This document shows positions 19,540 through 30,325 of a stretch of 64,000 nt of DNA, piece by piece. This stretch comes from Catonia carolina (taxonomy: Eukaryota > Arthropoda > Insecta > Hemiptera > Achilidae). The stretch is taken from positions 439,108,124 through 439,172,123 of the forward strand of contig JAQMRL010000001.1 in the NCBI GenBank assembly GCA_035578175.1, read 5' to 3'. Numbering within the stretch: position 1 is the first letter of the stretch; each line of letters begins with the position of its first letter. Under the pieces are notes generated by a model. The model did not search any database. It was not told the origin of the DNA and was given only the letters and a program-made list of their open reading frames with translations. Made by a program: the position numbers and the translations under genes.

Positions 19540-19934
19540 GTTGTTGTTAAGGTCAACAGCCGAAAGGCTGGTTTGAACCTCTAGAGGTTTTACTAAGTAA
19601 AACGAGGAGTGAGGTGGTTTACCATTGCCTTCCTCACAGAGTGGAAAAGTACGCTTATCAGCATGCCGGGCCCTCTGAAAAGCACATATTTTTCACTCTG
19701 TAAATGACACCTTCACTTCATTCACCACAGGGTCTGGCTGTACAATGAAATTCATTACTTTCAGAGGAGATAACTCTGTTTAGTGTCTTTTACACCTCTA
19801 CCTCTTCTGTTCTTAAATGATTCAGTCATTTAATTGGCTAACGATGTGATAAGAAACAGAACTATTTATTTTAGCCCTGCAACGAAAAAATTGAGTGTAA
19901 ATAATTCGACACTCCACCTGTCTGTTATGGGCAG
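19540..19934 (-). repeat. SINE-like family B, copy B3, with target duplication
   Basis: Full-length minus-strand copy flanked by AAAATATATCT (11 bp, 19529-19539 and 19935-19945). Confidence 0.85.
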
Positions 19935-20064
19935 AAAATATATCTAATATACTGATTTGTTCTAAAAAAAAGTTGGTTATTTAATATTACGGCGTTATTG
20001 AAGCATTTAACGCAAAAGTGTAACAATCAACGTTGTAAGAAGTTAAAATCCTACAACTTTTATT

Positions 20065-20199
20065 TTTACTTTCTCTTGCCTATATGAATATATATAGGAA
20101 GGAAAGTATTGTTTTCATGACGATTTTAAGAAATCGAGTTTTCACCGGATCTACACGTTTTCAGACTCCCTGAACCCAAAAAACATGTTTTTAGCGATT

Positions 20200-20233
<34 letters not shown>

Positions 20234-20954
20234 CAGAATATCTTAAGAACGGAACATCGTACGAACTTGAAACTTAAAACTTAAGTTAAATACTACTACC
20301 GGACGCGACTCGAACATTTTCATCTAAATCGGTCAGCCGGAAGTACTAGTTTATTCGTGTTATTTTTCACTTTTTTGCGATTTTCTCAAAAACTGGTCAT
20401 ACAATTTTTTTAAAAATCGCCTGATTTACTTAATTTTTTATGCTCTACAAGATAGAGTAGGCGCCATGTTTGCTGAAATTCTTGGTGAGGCTGTTTTTAC
20501 GTAAAAAATTGTTTTTCAAGATTGCGGCTTTATTATGCATTTTACCACAAAAATGTATACCTATAATTAAAGTTGTAGAGAATTTAAAATCCTACAACGT
20601 TTATATCAAACATTTTTTTGTATAACGGTTAGTTTAGCGGTATTTAGCAATTTTCAGTTTTTTTCCTCACAAAAACGTGCGAAAAATCTATTTTTTTAGA
20701 TTTTGGCCTTAGTATGCATTTTACGACAAAAGTGTAGCCCTATAGCTTATAATAAAATCTATAGGAAATTAAAAGATCTACAACTTTTTTTTCAAGCATT
20801 TCTCATTACAGAGCCTAGTTTAGCGTGAAAGAGTGATTTTCCGTATTTTTAAGCTAAACTGAGGTTGATTTTCATTTTGCGTCTTTCACTCGAAAATAAG
20901 GTTATGTTTTTTGAGGTTAGTTTTTTTGTTTATTTCTAATGTTTTATTACTAAT
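20065..20954 (-). mobile_element. Family A repeat copy A4, main part
   Basis: Minus-strand family A copy with a GT microsatellite at about 20201-20231. It is interrupted at 20954 by a BEL/Pao LTR, and its last part lies at 21765-21832. CTAAT flanks the LTR on both sides. Confidence 0.8.
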
Positions 20955-21764
20955 TGTTATAGCCTTGATGGCAGGAGTTTTGAAAATAACCCAAAATAAA
21001 TTGGATAAAACGAGTTAAGCGGTAAGCCGACTTGTAACTGTAGGACATCAATCCACTATCAACGACTAATGGCAGATTAATGTAAACTGAAGCATAAACG
21101 ACTTATTCCGGAGGACCTAGTTTCATTTAATGGCGCCAGAAACCAACGGCGGAACGACTGAATAAGCAAGATACAACGATGGAAAGTACACTGAGGGAGA
21201 CAAAGGAAAACGATAAGTAACTGCTGGAACAGCAGGACATCACTGGTCAACTCAAACACAAAATTAGAAAGCGTACAACAAAATAGACTAATTCGCTTAC
21301 CTGTTGAATGGCCTGAAGTGTAGAAACGGCGTCCACGCGACACGTGTCCGGGGTTCGATTCACACTGTAACTTTAATGTTTGATACGAAAACAAGAACAA
21401 TTGTAAATGATTATAAATTACACACATAAGCAAAATCACACTTGAAAATGATGTATGGTACATCAGAAACGAACGAAGCATAACGACAATTGCAGAAGCG
21501 ACGCCATAGGATGGCCGGCGCAGAGAAGGCACGAACAGTCTACATGCCGCAGAATCCAACCAGTGAGTGAGTTGACCGGGAAGAATGGAATGTGAGTAGT
21601 GGGAGAATAATTACGTCATGAACTGAGATCACCATCGGAAATCAAGACAAGTATACAGACAGAGGCGGGAAAAAGGTTATTAATACAAAATCAGTGTATT
21701 TAACGACGATAATAATTAGCGGGGAAATATGAATTACTTAACGGGGGTGCGATTGGCCTTAACA
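20955..21764 (-). repeat. BEL/Pao LTR, left copy (solo-like)
   Basis: 810 bp. Read on the minus strand it starts TGTTAAGG and ends in TAACA. CTAAT at 20950-20954 and 21765-21769 flanks it exactly, with the two halves of family A copy A4 outside, so on its own this is a textbook solo LTR. It differs from the right copy at position 6 (TGTTAT against TGTTAG). A good splice donor, CAG|GTAAGC on the minus strand near 21300, lies within it. The 160-codon frame through it begins at TTG and is not a known protein. Confidence 0.85.
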
Positions 21765-21832
21765 CTAATGTTAGGTTTATTGTTAATTATTTGCATTGGC
21801 AAGAGAAAGTTGTGTGAATGTTTCACACCAGA
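21765..21832 (-). mobile_element. Family A copy A4, terminal part
   Basis: Resumes the interrupted copy: GTTAGGTTTATTG, then GGCAAGAGAAAGT and the terminal hairpin GTGTGAATGTTTCACAC. Repeated at 27564-27631. Confidence 0.8.
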
Positions 21833-22782
21833 TTTTTTTTTCAAATTTATTATTTAAAATAAATAAATGTAAACAATTTTAAAATTATATTTTTGGTAGA
21901 GCCCGGTACAAAACAATGGATACAAGTTGGATTCGGAGAACAATGTTTCAGCGAATAGGACGGATATTGCAAACGAATACCAACCAATCCCTATCGGTGG
22001 GTGCGTGGTCACTTCTCAGAAACGAGCGGCTGGCTGAAGCGAGGGCCGAGGGTCACTCCTTCCTTAGAAGAGCGTACACCGAACCAATGTCCATTGTTAT
22101 CTTCCTCTTCCTACTTCTACGATGCCTAGAGTTTGAATATAGATGTCAGTAAGTGACACGAACATTTTTACAATGATTGGACTTTCTCACAAAACACTAA
22201 CACTCTGGGGGGATACTCTCATATTTTGTAAACAATATTCATGATCAACAACAGCCCGTTCTGCTCACTGGTAAACAAACTAGATGTTCAGAAAATACAA
22301 AAACACATTATCCAGGTAAAAATTAAGGCATCTTACCAACCGGCCAACAATAACAATAGACCTACCTACTTCACGCAAAGCCAACTTAAATTAAATTGTT
22401 GCGCATCATTTTAAAGGATTTTCGGAGACGAATGTTCCTGGTTCAAATCCTAGCGAAGGTAGTTAAATCAAAGATAAAAGAAACAAAAATCCTACAACTT
22501 TATGTCCCATATTTTTTTTACAAAATTGACACTGATTAGTGTCCATCAGTGATTTTCCGTATTTTTAAGTCGAACAGATGTTGATTTTCATTTAGCATCA
22601 TTCACCGATGGTTAAATTTAGGTTCTGTTTTTCTTCGTACTACATTGTTTACTCATGATTAAAAATAATATTTTAATTATTCACATTGACAAGAGAAAGT
22701 CGTGTGAGTGTTTCACATCAGATTTATTTAATATTGCGGCATTATTATGCGTTGTTAACGACAAAAAAGTGTATATAATTAA
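21833..22782. repeat. Flank segment, first copy of the direct duplication
   Basis: Together with the LTR this makes a 1828-bp block (20955-22782) that recurs at 26754-28581. It contains an unassigned 78-codon ATG frame (21916-22152), a tRNA-SINE fragment with a B-box-like GGTTCAAATCC (about 22409-22465), and family A pieces (22489-22782). No function assignable. Confidence 0.75.
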
Positions 22783-22785
22783 TTA

Positions 22786-22809
22786 AGTTGGCCGGGTTTG
22801 CCCGGCCAA
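22786..22809. other. Perfect inverted repeat at the BEL breakpoint
   Basis: GTTGGCCGGG, 4-nt loop TTTG, CCCGGCCAAC: a 10-bp perfect GC-rich stem 3 bases from the breakpoint. It could be a structural element of the transcript's 3' region or a trigger of rearrangement. Confidence 0.7.
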
Positions 22810-23029
22810 CGACGAACGGAACATCTTCCACGGCTTGCGCGGAAGCCAACGAGTAACGGAACGATCTTGAGGTGATTGCCAACAAGGGTTGACAACCAGA
22901 AGCGACGCAGAAGAAAAAACGAAGAGAGAAGACGGCGAACGAAGAAAACAAACGAAGAACGAAAATGAACGAAGAACAAAACGAATGGAGATGAGTTGAG
23001 CGTGAAACGAAGTGAGAACGGCGGAGAAG

Positions 23030-26000
23030 TTAGTTGCCCAAAGGCAGAGCTAACTGATAAGCGGGTTGCGAAGCGAATTGACGAGTAGGCGAACAATGTT
23101 GGCGAGAATCGAGAGTTGCGGTACGGCGAACTTCACTAACCAGTTGTGAGTGAATCTGTGATTGAGGTTGAGACGACGAACGAGAGTTGCGAAGATCACA
23201 CCAAGCATTGAACGAGCGAAGAGAGTTGAAATTACAATTATTCACCGGTTGTGAATATTGTATACGATGTTTGGGGCCCCGCCCGCCAAGAGGGGCTAAA
23301 GGCGTGCGAAGAGAGTTAGCAGAACATGAAACGACTGAGGAGGGCCGGTTGCCCTTTAGCGAAGCGACTTGCAGCGGTTGATCGAGAGTGTTTGCGAGAG
23401 ACGACGAGAAGCGATGATTTGAGATGAGTTGGTTAGCCGTAGAATCGACTGAGGCGAACGTAGTAGGCTTTATTGGCGAATTAGCGATGATGCAGCGAGA
23501 TGCGAAGCGGTTTGGCGAAGAATTGACTGAAGACGACTCGGTGGAGGCCTTCAGTACAGACTTGAATCGAGGCGTTGACTTGAAGCGAGGCGCAGAGTTG
23601 AAGCGACGAATTGGCGTAGTACCAGCAGCAAGATCGGTCGAGATACTGGCGGAGTCAGTAGACGAAGCGAGACGAGGATCAACAGCGATGATCTCGGACG
23701 AAGCGGTGAAACGATTTGAAGGCGAAGAGACAGAAGTATGGTGAAGACGATTAGTTGAAGCAGAAGGGCGATTAGTTGAAACAGCGGCGTGATTCGAATT
23801 ATTGTTGAATACAGGCGAAGCGAGTAGGCAGCTAGGCGGCTGGACGATAGAAGCGATAGATTCACTGATTACAGGGTTTGAGGTGACATCGAGGTTGATT
23901 GATGACTTAGCAGGAACGATAGTTTGTTGGTCAGCGACGATAATTTGAAGCGAAGATGAATTTTTATTTGACGAGTGATTTTGAACAGCAGGCGATGTGA
24001 GATTAACATCAGTAGCAGGCGACGAGACTTGAGCGTTGTTAGCGAAAACAGATGTTAAGAGCGAATCGTTACTTGAAGCAGAACTAAGTGGTTGTAGTTC
24101 GGGCAATTTTCCGAATACTACATAACCAAATACGGTTGATAAAGCGGATGGAGTACCTTTAATTAAAGGCGTTTTACTAAAATCGAGAATTTCTGAAAAA
24201 CAATCAGCGCCAAGCAGTAAATCTACTGAATTGGGGCTGCGGAAGCGAAAATCAGCTAGCAGATGTTGTGAAAACTGTTCACCGACTGACTTATGAATTC
24301 GAGAAGCAGGTAGGCGGTCTGATATTTTGTTAATAACAGTAGCCTGAAGCGGAAGGCGAAAGTTAGAATTTTGCGGCGACAGAATTGTAAAATTTGTAAT
24401 ACCTTTAACTGAGGTGACTTCGGCTGAAATGCCTTGCAGGCGTTTAGAAGTAGGAACGATGTCGAGTTGCAGTGAACGAGCGGCGTTGTATGTTAAGATG
24501 CTGGACTGAGATCCATTGTCGATCACAGCGCGAAGCGGAACGATTTTGCCGGATGAATCGACAGCATGAACGATAGCAGTACCTAGCAGCGCAGTTTGGC
24601 CGTTAAGTCGACATGAAAGTGAATAATCGGCAGGTTGGTTAACAATAATGGACGAGGACGACGAATTTGAAGTAACTACCGGCTTATCATCACAGCAGGT
24701 AGTACAAGAATTAATTGGCGGAGTTGTGATAGTATTAGCTTGAATCGGCGGCGAAGAATTTACAAGTAGGCATCCAGTAGCCGGTGAATCGGTGTCCGGA
24801 TGTACGGCAGGATGATACGGACTAGCAGTTGGCGAATTATGCGAATTAACAACAGAAGCGGTGGACGAATTAGATTTTTGAGGGCTGCGATCAATATGCA
24901 GCAACGTATTGTGCGATTTTGACTGGCAGATACGACAATGTTTATTTGAGCTACAATTACGGCGATCGTGTCGCCCGAAGCAGGCAAAACAAAGTTTAAG
25001 ACGAGAAATAATTTTGTAGCGATTATCTACATTTTGCGCGAGAAATTCACTACAGTTGTGAATTGAATGAAAGTGAGATTCGCACGACAAACATTTGAGT
25101 GAATTTGATTTGACGAAAAACGAAGGTATATTATCAGAATTAGGAGACGGCAAAATAGGACTACGATGACTGTGTACAGAATTGAAATTATCGGTTACCG
25201 GGTTAGCTGAGTCCGGTTGATCGAGGTTTGAATCGCTGGAGTGCGAAGAACTAGCGTTATCGGTTGACGGTGAAGAATTTAATAGTTCGAAAGAGTGCAT
25301 CTTAGCGGTAACGAATGACATTAAGGCCTCGTATGTAGGCACGGCTGAATTAGGATTTGAATCCTCGAACGCTTGCTTTGTTACAGGATCCAAATTAGAA
25401 TAGGCTATCTCAAAAAGTAAATATTCAAGTAAATTTATATTTAGCAGACGTAAGGCTCCGATTGATGATTCGTGGATATTAAGAAAACCTTTTAACGATT
25501 GATAGGACGGAGTGTCAGATTTAACGAAATTGAATATCTGATTTAAGTGAACATTTGCTATGCGCCTTGAGTTGGAGTAGCGCTCAACAATTAAATTGTA
25601 CGCTAACGTATAATTTTCAAGCGAGAGAGGCAGGTGTTCTATTAGACGCAGTGGTTCACCGACTAATGAGCACCTCAAATAATGAAGTTTTTGAACAAAT
25701 GATAACTCAGAATTATTGTGAATTAAATCATTGAACAAGCTGATGAAATTCTGGAATTTTGCAACATCTCCGTCGAATGAAGGTAGGCGAATTCGAGGTA
25801 ATTGTATTAATTGCGAATTAGAAGACTTGACTTGATTTGGTAAAACGATTGTATTGTCCAGAGATTCAATTAATTTCTGGGCGCGATCAATTAACTGGAA
25901 ATAATGAGTTTCGAAAGCAGTGCGTTCTGATTCGAAATCTGCTTCGGGTTGAAGTAATTCGATATTCGTTTGTATTTGTTCAAAGTCACACCAGAGGTCT

Positions 26001-26125
26001 AAGAATTTGTCAAGTCGTAATTTGACTTGGTTAACTTCAACGTCAGATTGAAGAAAATTATTAAAACGAGAAAGATGATTATTAACAACGTTGCGTTTTT
26101 TGATTAAAGATTGTAAATCGTCCAT
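23030..26125 (-). CDS. BEL/Pao gag-protease polyprotein, RT-less
   Basis: 1031 aa from the ATG at 26125 (ACATGG); the frame also extends 8 codons upstream to a TTG. The N-terminal about 1-90 is helical. IRLPSFDGDVAKFQNF begins the DUF1759-type BEL gag core (about 110-210). A Cys/His-rich knuckle array (CLSCESHFHSIHNC ... CFACFGRHDRRNC ... CRICQSKSHNTLLH) covers about 345-415. A DUF1758-type aspartic protease follows, with VIDNGSQSSIL near 535, where family members usually have D-S/T-G; here it is N. After VFGYVVFGKLP the polyprotein normally enters RT. Instead there is a Ser/Thr/Asn-rich low-complexity tail of about 330 residues and a stop. Non-autonomous, able at most to make particles. Confidence 0.88.
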   Translation of the reverse strand: MDDLQSLIKKRNVVNNHLSRFNNFLQSDVEVNQVKLRLDKFLDLWCDFEQIQTNIELLQPEADFESERTAFETHYFQLIDRAQKLIESLDNTIVLPNQVKSSNSQLIQLPRIRLPSFDGDVAKFQNFISLFNDLIHNNSELSFVQKLHYLRCSLVGEPLRLIEHLPLSLENYTLAYNLIVERYSNSRRIANVHLNQIFNFVKSDTPSYQSLKGFLNIHESSIGALRLLNINLLEYLLFEIAYSNLDPVTKQAFEDSNPNSAVPTYEALMSFVTAKMHSFELLNSSPSTDNASSSHSSDSNLDQPDSANPVTDNFNSVHSHRSPILPSPNSDNIPSFFVKSNSLKCLSCESHFHSIHNCSEFLAQNVDNRYKIISRLKLCFACFGRHDRRNCSSNKHCRICQSKSHNTLLHIDRSPQKSNSSTASVVNSHNSPTASPYHPAVHPDTDSPATGCLLVNSSPPIQANTITTPPINSCTTCCDDKPVVTSNSSSSSIIVNQPADYSLSCRLNGQTALLGTAIVHAVDSSGKIVPLRAVIDNGSQSSILTYNAARSLQLDIVPTSKRLQGISAEVTSVKGITNFTILSPQNSNFRLPLQATVINKISDRLPASRIHKSVGEQFSQHLLADFRFRSPNSVDLLLGADCFSEILDFSKTPLIKGTPSALSTVFGYVVFGKLPELQPLSSASSNDSLLTSVFANNAQVSSPATDVNLTSPAVQNHSSNKNSSSLQIIVADQQTIVPAKSSINLDVTSNPVISESIASIVQPPSCLLASPVFNNNSNHAAVSTNRPSASTNRLHHTSVSSPSNRFTASSEIIAVDPRLASSTDSASISTDLAAGTTPIRRFNSAPRFKSTPRFKSVLKASTESSSVNSSPNRFASRCIIANSPIKPTTFASVDSTANQLISNHRFSSSLANTLDQPLQVASLKGNRPSSVVSCSANSLRTPLAPLGGRGPKHRIQYSQPVNNCNFNSLRSFNAWCDLRNSRSSSQPQSQIHSQLVSEVRRTATLDSRQHCSPTRQFASQPAYQLALPLGN

Positions 26126-26733
26126 GTTGAAAATAATGAACGAAGACAACGAGCGAAAAACAAATAATAGAATGTAAACAAAACACAGCTGTTTATTGAA
26201 TCTAGGTTAGTTGCAACTATGATGTATACGTTGCAGACGACGCAAGTGAAGTGATTCTCTCAGCGCTAGCAGTAACGACGGACAGCACGAGAGAGAGCGA
26301 ATGAGAGAGAGGGCACGCATGCGCTGTAAGCTGCGTGAACCAGTTAACAAGAACGAAGGAAACAATGGCGACTCTAGCCAAATTCTGGCCGTGTCGAAAG
26401 ATATAGCACTGAACCGATCTACTGTGACGTCAGCATAGCGTTGGTTGCAACTTGTATTGAATGAACGCGTCACAACACTGATAATGCGTTGCATTTGTTA
26501 TGCAACTTACCCCGTATTTTTTAACTGAATAAATGAAATTGTTTTTAATATTAATATTTTTATTAATGTTTTTATTAATATATTGAACACATGTAAGACA
26601 CGAAACACAATAAATGACACGATGAATGTAATGTAACACCATGTAACAACGAATTAAACAAAATACTGAAATTGTTGACGATTGAAAAAATTAAGACAAT
26701 AGACTGTATTTCCAAATATGCACTGATAAATAT

Positions 26734-26751
26734 CCTGCCCGGGACGGACCA
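26734..26751 (-). other. BEL/Pao primer-binding site
   Basis: On the minus strand, TGGTCCGTCCCGGGCAGG begins 2 nt inside the LTR edge at 26754. tRNA not assigned. Confidence 0.65.
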
Positions 26752-26753
26752 AA

Positions 26754-27563
26754 TGTTAGAGCCTTGATGGCAGGAGTTTTGAAAATAACCCAAAATAAAT
26801 TGGATAAAACGAGTTAAGCGGTAAGCCGACTTGTAACTGTAGGACATCAATCCACTATCAACGACTAATGGCAGATTAATGTAAACTGAAGCATAAACGA
26901 CTTATTCCGGAGGACCTAGTTTCATTTAATGGCGCCAGAAACCAACGGCGGAACGACTGAATAAGCAAGATACAACGATGGAAAGTACACTGAGGGAGAC
27001 AAAGGAAAACGATAAGTAACTGCTGGAACAGCAGGACATCACTGGTCAACTCAAACACAAAATTAGAAAGCGTACAACAAAATAGACTAATTCGCTTACC
27101 TGTTGAATGGCCTGAAGTGTAGAAACGGCGTCCACGCGACACGTGTCCGGGGTTCGATTCACACTGTAACTTTAATGTTTGATACGAAAACAAGAACAAT
27201 TGTAAATGATTATAAATTACACACATAAGCAAAATCACACTTGAAAATGATGTATGGTACATCAGAAACGAACGAAGCATAACGACAATTGCAGAAGCGA
27301 CGCCATAGGATGGCCGGCGCAGAGAAGGCACGAACAGTCTACATGCCGCAGAATCCAACCAGTGAGTGAGTTGACCGGGAAGAATGGAATGTGAGTAGTG
27401 GGAGAATAATTACGTCATGAACTGAGATCACCATCGGAAATCAAGACAAGTATACAGACAGAGGCGGGAAAAAGGTTATTAATACAAAATCAGTGTATTT
27501 AACGACGATAATAATTAGCGGGGAAATATGAATTACTTAACGGGGGTGCGATTGGCCTTAACA
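26754..27563 (-). repeat. BEL/Pao LTR, right copy (5' LTR of the element)
   Basis: 810 bp, near-identical to 20955-21764. TGTTA/TAACA ends. It is followed on its outer side by CTAAT and the family A end, exactly as for the left copy. Confidence 0.9.
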
Positions 27564-28581
27564 CTAATGTTAGGTTTATTGTTAATTATTTGCATTGGCA
27601 AGAGAAAGTTGTGTGAATGTTTCACACCAGATTTTTTTTTCAAATTTATTATTTAAAATAAATAAATGTAAACAATTTTAAAATTATATTTTTGGTAGAG
27701 CCCGGTACAAAACAATGGATACAAGTTGGATTCGGAGAACAATGTTTCAGCGAATAGGACGGATATTGCAAACGAATACCAACCAATCCCTATCGGTGGG
27801 TGCGTGGTCACTTCTCAGAAACGAGCGGCTGGCTGAAGCGAGGGCCGAGGGTCACTCCTTCCTTAGAAGAGCGTACACCGAACCAATGTCCATTGTTATC
27901 TTCCTCTTCCTACTTCTACGATGCCTAGAGTTTGAATATAGATGTCAGTAAGTGACACGAACATTTTTACAATGATTGGACTTTCTCACAAAACACTAAC
28001 ACTCTGGGGGGATACTCTCATATTTTGTAAACAATATTCATGATCAACAACAGCCCGTTCTGCTCACTGGTAAACAAACTAGATGTTCAGAAAATACAAA
28101 AACACATTATCCAGGTAAAAATTAAGGCATCTTACCAACCGGCCAACAATAACAATAGACCTACCTACTTCACGCAAAGCCAACTTAAATTAAATTGTTG
28201 CGCATCATTTTAAAGGATTTTCGGAGACGAATGTTCCTGGTTCAAATCCTAGCGAAGGTAGTTAAATCAAAGATAAAAGAAACAAAAATCCTACAACTTT
28301 ATGTCCCATATTTTTTTTACAAAATTGACACTGATTAGTGTCCATCAGTGATTTTCCGTATTTTTAAGTCGAACAGATGTTGATTTTCATTTAGCATCAT
28401 TCACCGATGGTTAAATTTAGGTTCTGTTTTTCTTCGTACTACATTGTTTACTCATGATTAAAAATAATATTTTAATTATTCACATTGACAAGAGAAAGTC
28501 GTGTGAGTGTTTCACATCAGATTTATTTAATATTGCGGCATTATTATGCGTTGTTAACGACAAAAAAGTGTATATAATTAA
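27564..28581. repeat. Flank segment, second copy of the direct duplication
   Basis: Repeats 21765-22782 over 1018 bp with no differences noticed. Beyond 28581 the underlying family A fragment carries on to about 28630, so this copy is the natural context and the first copy is the truncated one. Confidence 0.8.
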
Positions 28582-28630
28582 AGTTACTATACGAAATTTA
28601 AAAAACCCACAACTTTCATTTCAAGCAATT

Positions 28631-29440
28631 CTTGCCAGAAAGCTTAGTGTGGGATACAGCAGCTGAATGGTAGTACAACCACCGTATCCCATGGGGGTTA
28701 ATACGTTAATTAGCTGGATCGAATACAGCTTGTACACAAAAAGACGCGATGTGGCTTCGACGCGCACATTAGGCGTATAGCTTAGCTCGTTATTGATAGG
28801 TACAATGGTAAGGATGTTTAAATACACAAAATATAAGAAGGAAGAAAACTCTATCATGAATTAACTGAGTACTTACAAGTTTTGAGTGCGTAGATTGCTG
28901 CGGCGGTTCGTTATTACACACACTGATGAAATTGACACTTAATGTGGCTGCAGGCCTGCTTAAATAGTCCAACATAAGAGTTTACACAAATCACTTTAGC
29001 ACTGAGATCGTTCGAACAGTTTAACATTGATAGAGTTTAGGAGAGGCACAGTAGGAAAATGTAGGATATCGCTACAAGTTCACACATGAATTGCTAAGTC
29101 CGTTAATCGAAAGTACGCCCGTTAAATGAGTTTGAATGGCTAATTGCAATAAGCCCGTTGCTTCGAATTGCACGTTAATCGGGGCCGTAAAGACATACTT
29201 GTACGGCGACAACACTTGAGAGATGCGAATTGCGTTATGCTTGGTGACGCCTCGTGCGGCGTCCGCTGAGACCGTGGTACGATACACGTCCGATCAGAAT
29301 GAAAGCGTGACTTACAGTGAGAAGGACTCGGGAAGAAAAGGAACAATGGCGAAGGGAGAGCAAGAAATTAGTTGAATTTTGCTATTGGCGGAGAGCGGGC
29401 CACGTGAGCGAGAATCACACATGCGTAGAACTAATTAGTG

Positions 29441-29443
<3 letters not shown>
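28631..29443. other. unassigned, relatively GC/CpG-rich segment
   Basis: No known protein family in any frame. On the minus strand 29320-29440 has CCAAT-like (CGCCAATAG) and pyrimidine-rich sequence followed by ACTGTAAGTCACG, which includes a perfect GTAAGT donor. It could be a degraded LTR or a 5' exon/promoter; I cannot decide. Confidence 0.3.
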
Positions 29444-29496
<53 letters not shown>

Positions 29497-29547
29497 TTCA
29501 ACGTCCGGCTGTTCTGCAATTACTGCTAATGCAGACGGTAGTGAGGT
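29444..29547 (-). repeat. 5'-truncated tRNA-derived SINE with 51-nt poly(A)
   Basis: The minus-strand 3' end (CGTCTGCATTAGCAGTAATT ... GACGTTGAACT) matches the SINE at 39600-39773. It is followed by an unbroken run of 51 T on the plus strand (29444-29494). The long pure poly(A) suggests a young insertion. Confidence 0.75.
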
Positions 29548-29689
29548 AATCAATACGAAATCAATATTAGGGATTTAATCGAGCGGGAAGATCCTATTCT
29601 AAAATATTTGACGGCACGGGGTATTTGAACTTATTGTAATACTGAACACTTAGTTTAGAGTCAAATAGTTTATTTTCAAGTCAAACACA

Positions 29690-29958
29690 TTCGGCGATTT
29701 TCATTTCGCGTCATTCACTCACGATTAAAATCAGGTTTTTTTCATATACTTCATCATTGTGTACTTACGAAAACATATATATATGTAACATTATTCGTTA
29801 TTTACACTGGCAAGAGAAAGTCGTGTGAATGTTTCACGTCAGATATTTATTATTACTTATTTACAATGAATTATCACAGAGATTTGAAACTTTGAAAACG
29901 ATGACGATTCAAAATCTCCGCAGGGATAAATTCAATTGTAAACAACCTGGATCAGTCC
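29690..29958 (-). repeat. Family A end fragment with downstream unique block
   Basis: A family A terminal fragment (GGCAAGAGAAAGTCGTGTG) is followed by about 115 bp ending GGATCAGTCCA. The whole block recurs at 31898-32113, where it also leads into purine-rich sequence. Confidence 0.65.
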
Positions 29959-29961
29959 AGA

Positions 29962-30325
29962 CAGAGGGGGAGAGGGAGATAGATAGATAGAGAGGCAGAG
30001 AGAGAGGTAAAAATGCAGAGGTAGGGAGGTAGAGAGGGAGGGAGGGGAGAGAGAAAGAGAATGAGGGAGAAGAGCGAGAGAAAGAGTAGAAAGGTAGAGG
30101 GAGGTGAGAGAGGGGAAATAGAGAGGGAGGTAGAAAGATAGAGGGAGAGAGATAAAGGTAGAACGGCAAGGAGAGAAGAAGGGAGCGAGAGAGAGGAAGA
30201 GGGAGAGAGAGGAAGAGGGAGAGCGAGAAAGGGAGGGAGCGCGCGAGAGCGAGGGGAGAGACGGGGAGGGGGAGGGGCGGAGAGAGCGAGAAACACAGAG
30301 AGAGAAAGAGAAGGGGGAGAGGGCA
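29962..30325 (+). repeat. GA-rich homopurine tract
   Basis: About 360 bp almost entirely A and G on the plus strand (GAGAGG/GGGAGA units). It could form triplex (H-) DNA. The Leu/Ser/Pro-rich frames readable on the minus strand are by-products of this composition. Confidence 0.85.

Larger units (their letters stand above)
22783..26753 (-). mobile_element. BEL/Pao element internal region, no RT/integrase
   Basis: The minus-strand internal region starts at the right LTR (26754) with a primer-binding site, then about 620 nt of leader, a gag-protease ORF and about 250 nt of 3' sequence. There is no reverse transcriptase, RNase H or integrase coding sequence. No polypurine tract or adjacent 3' LTR follows; the region stops at 22783 against duplicated flank, next to a perfect palindrome at 22786-22809. 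Confidence 0.8.

Noticed and set aside
21340..21365. tRNA-like CCGGGGTTCGATTCACACTG in the BEL LTR
   Set aside because: Resembles a B box/T arm, but no cloverleaf or A box fits around it; not called a tRNA gene.
21077..21559. 160-codon frame in the BEL LTR
   Set aside because: Begins at TTG and covers LTR regulatory sequence; no similarity I recognise. It repeats in the other LTR only because the LTR does.
22779..25000. Frames overlapping the BEL gag ORF
   Set aside because: Shadows caused by its biased low-complexity composition.
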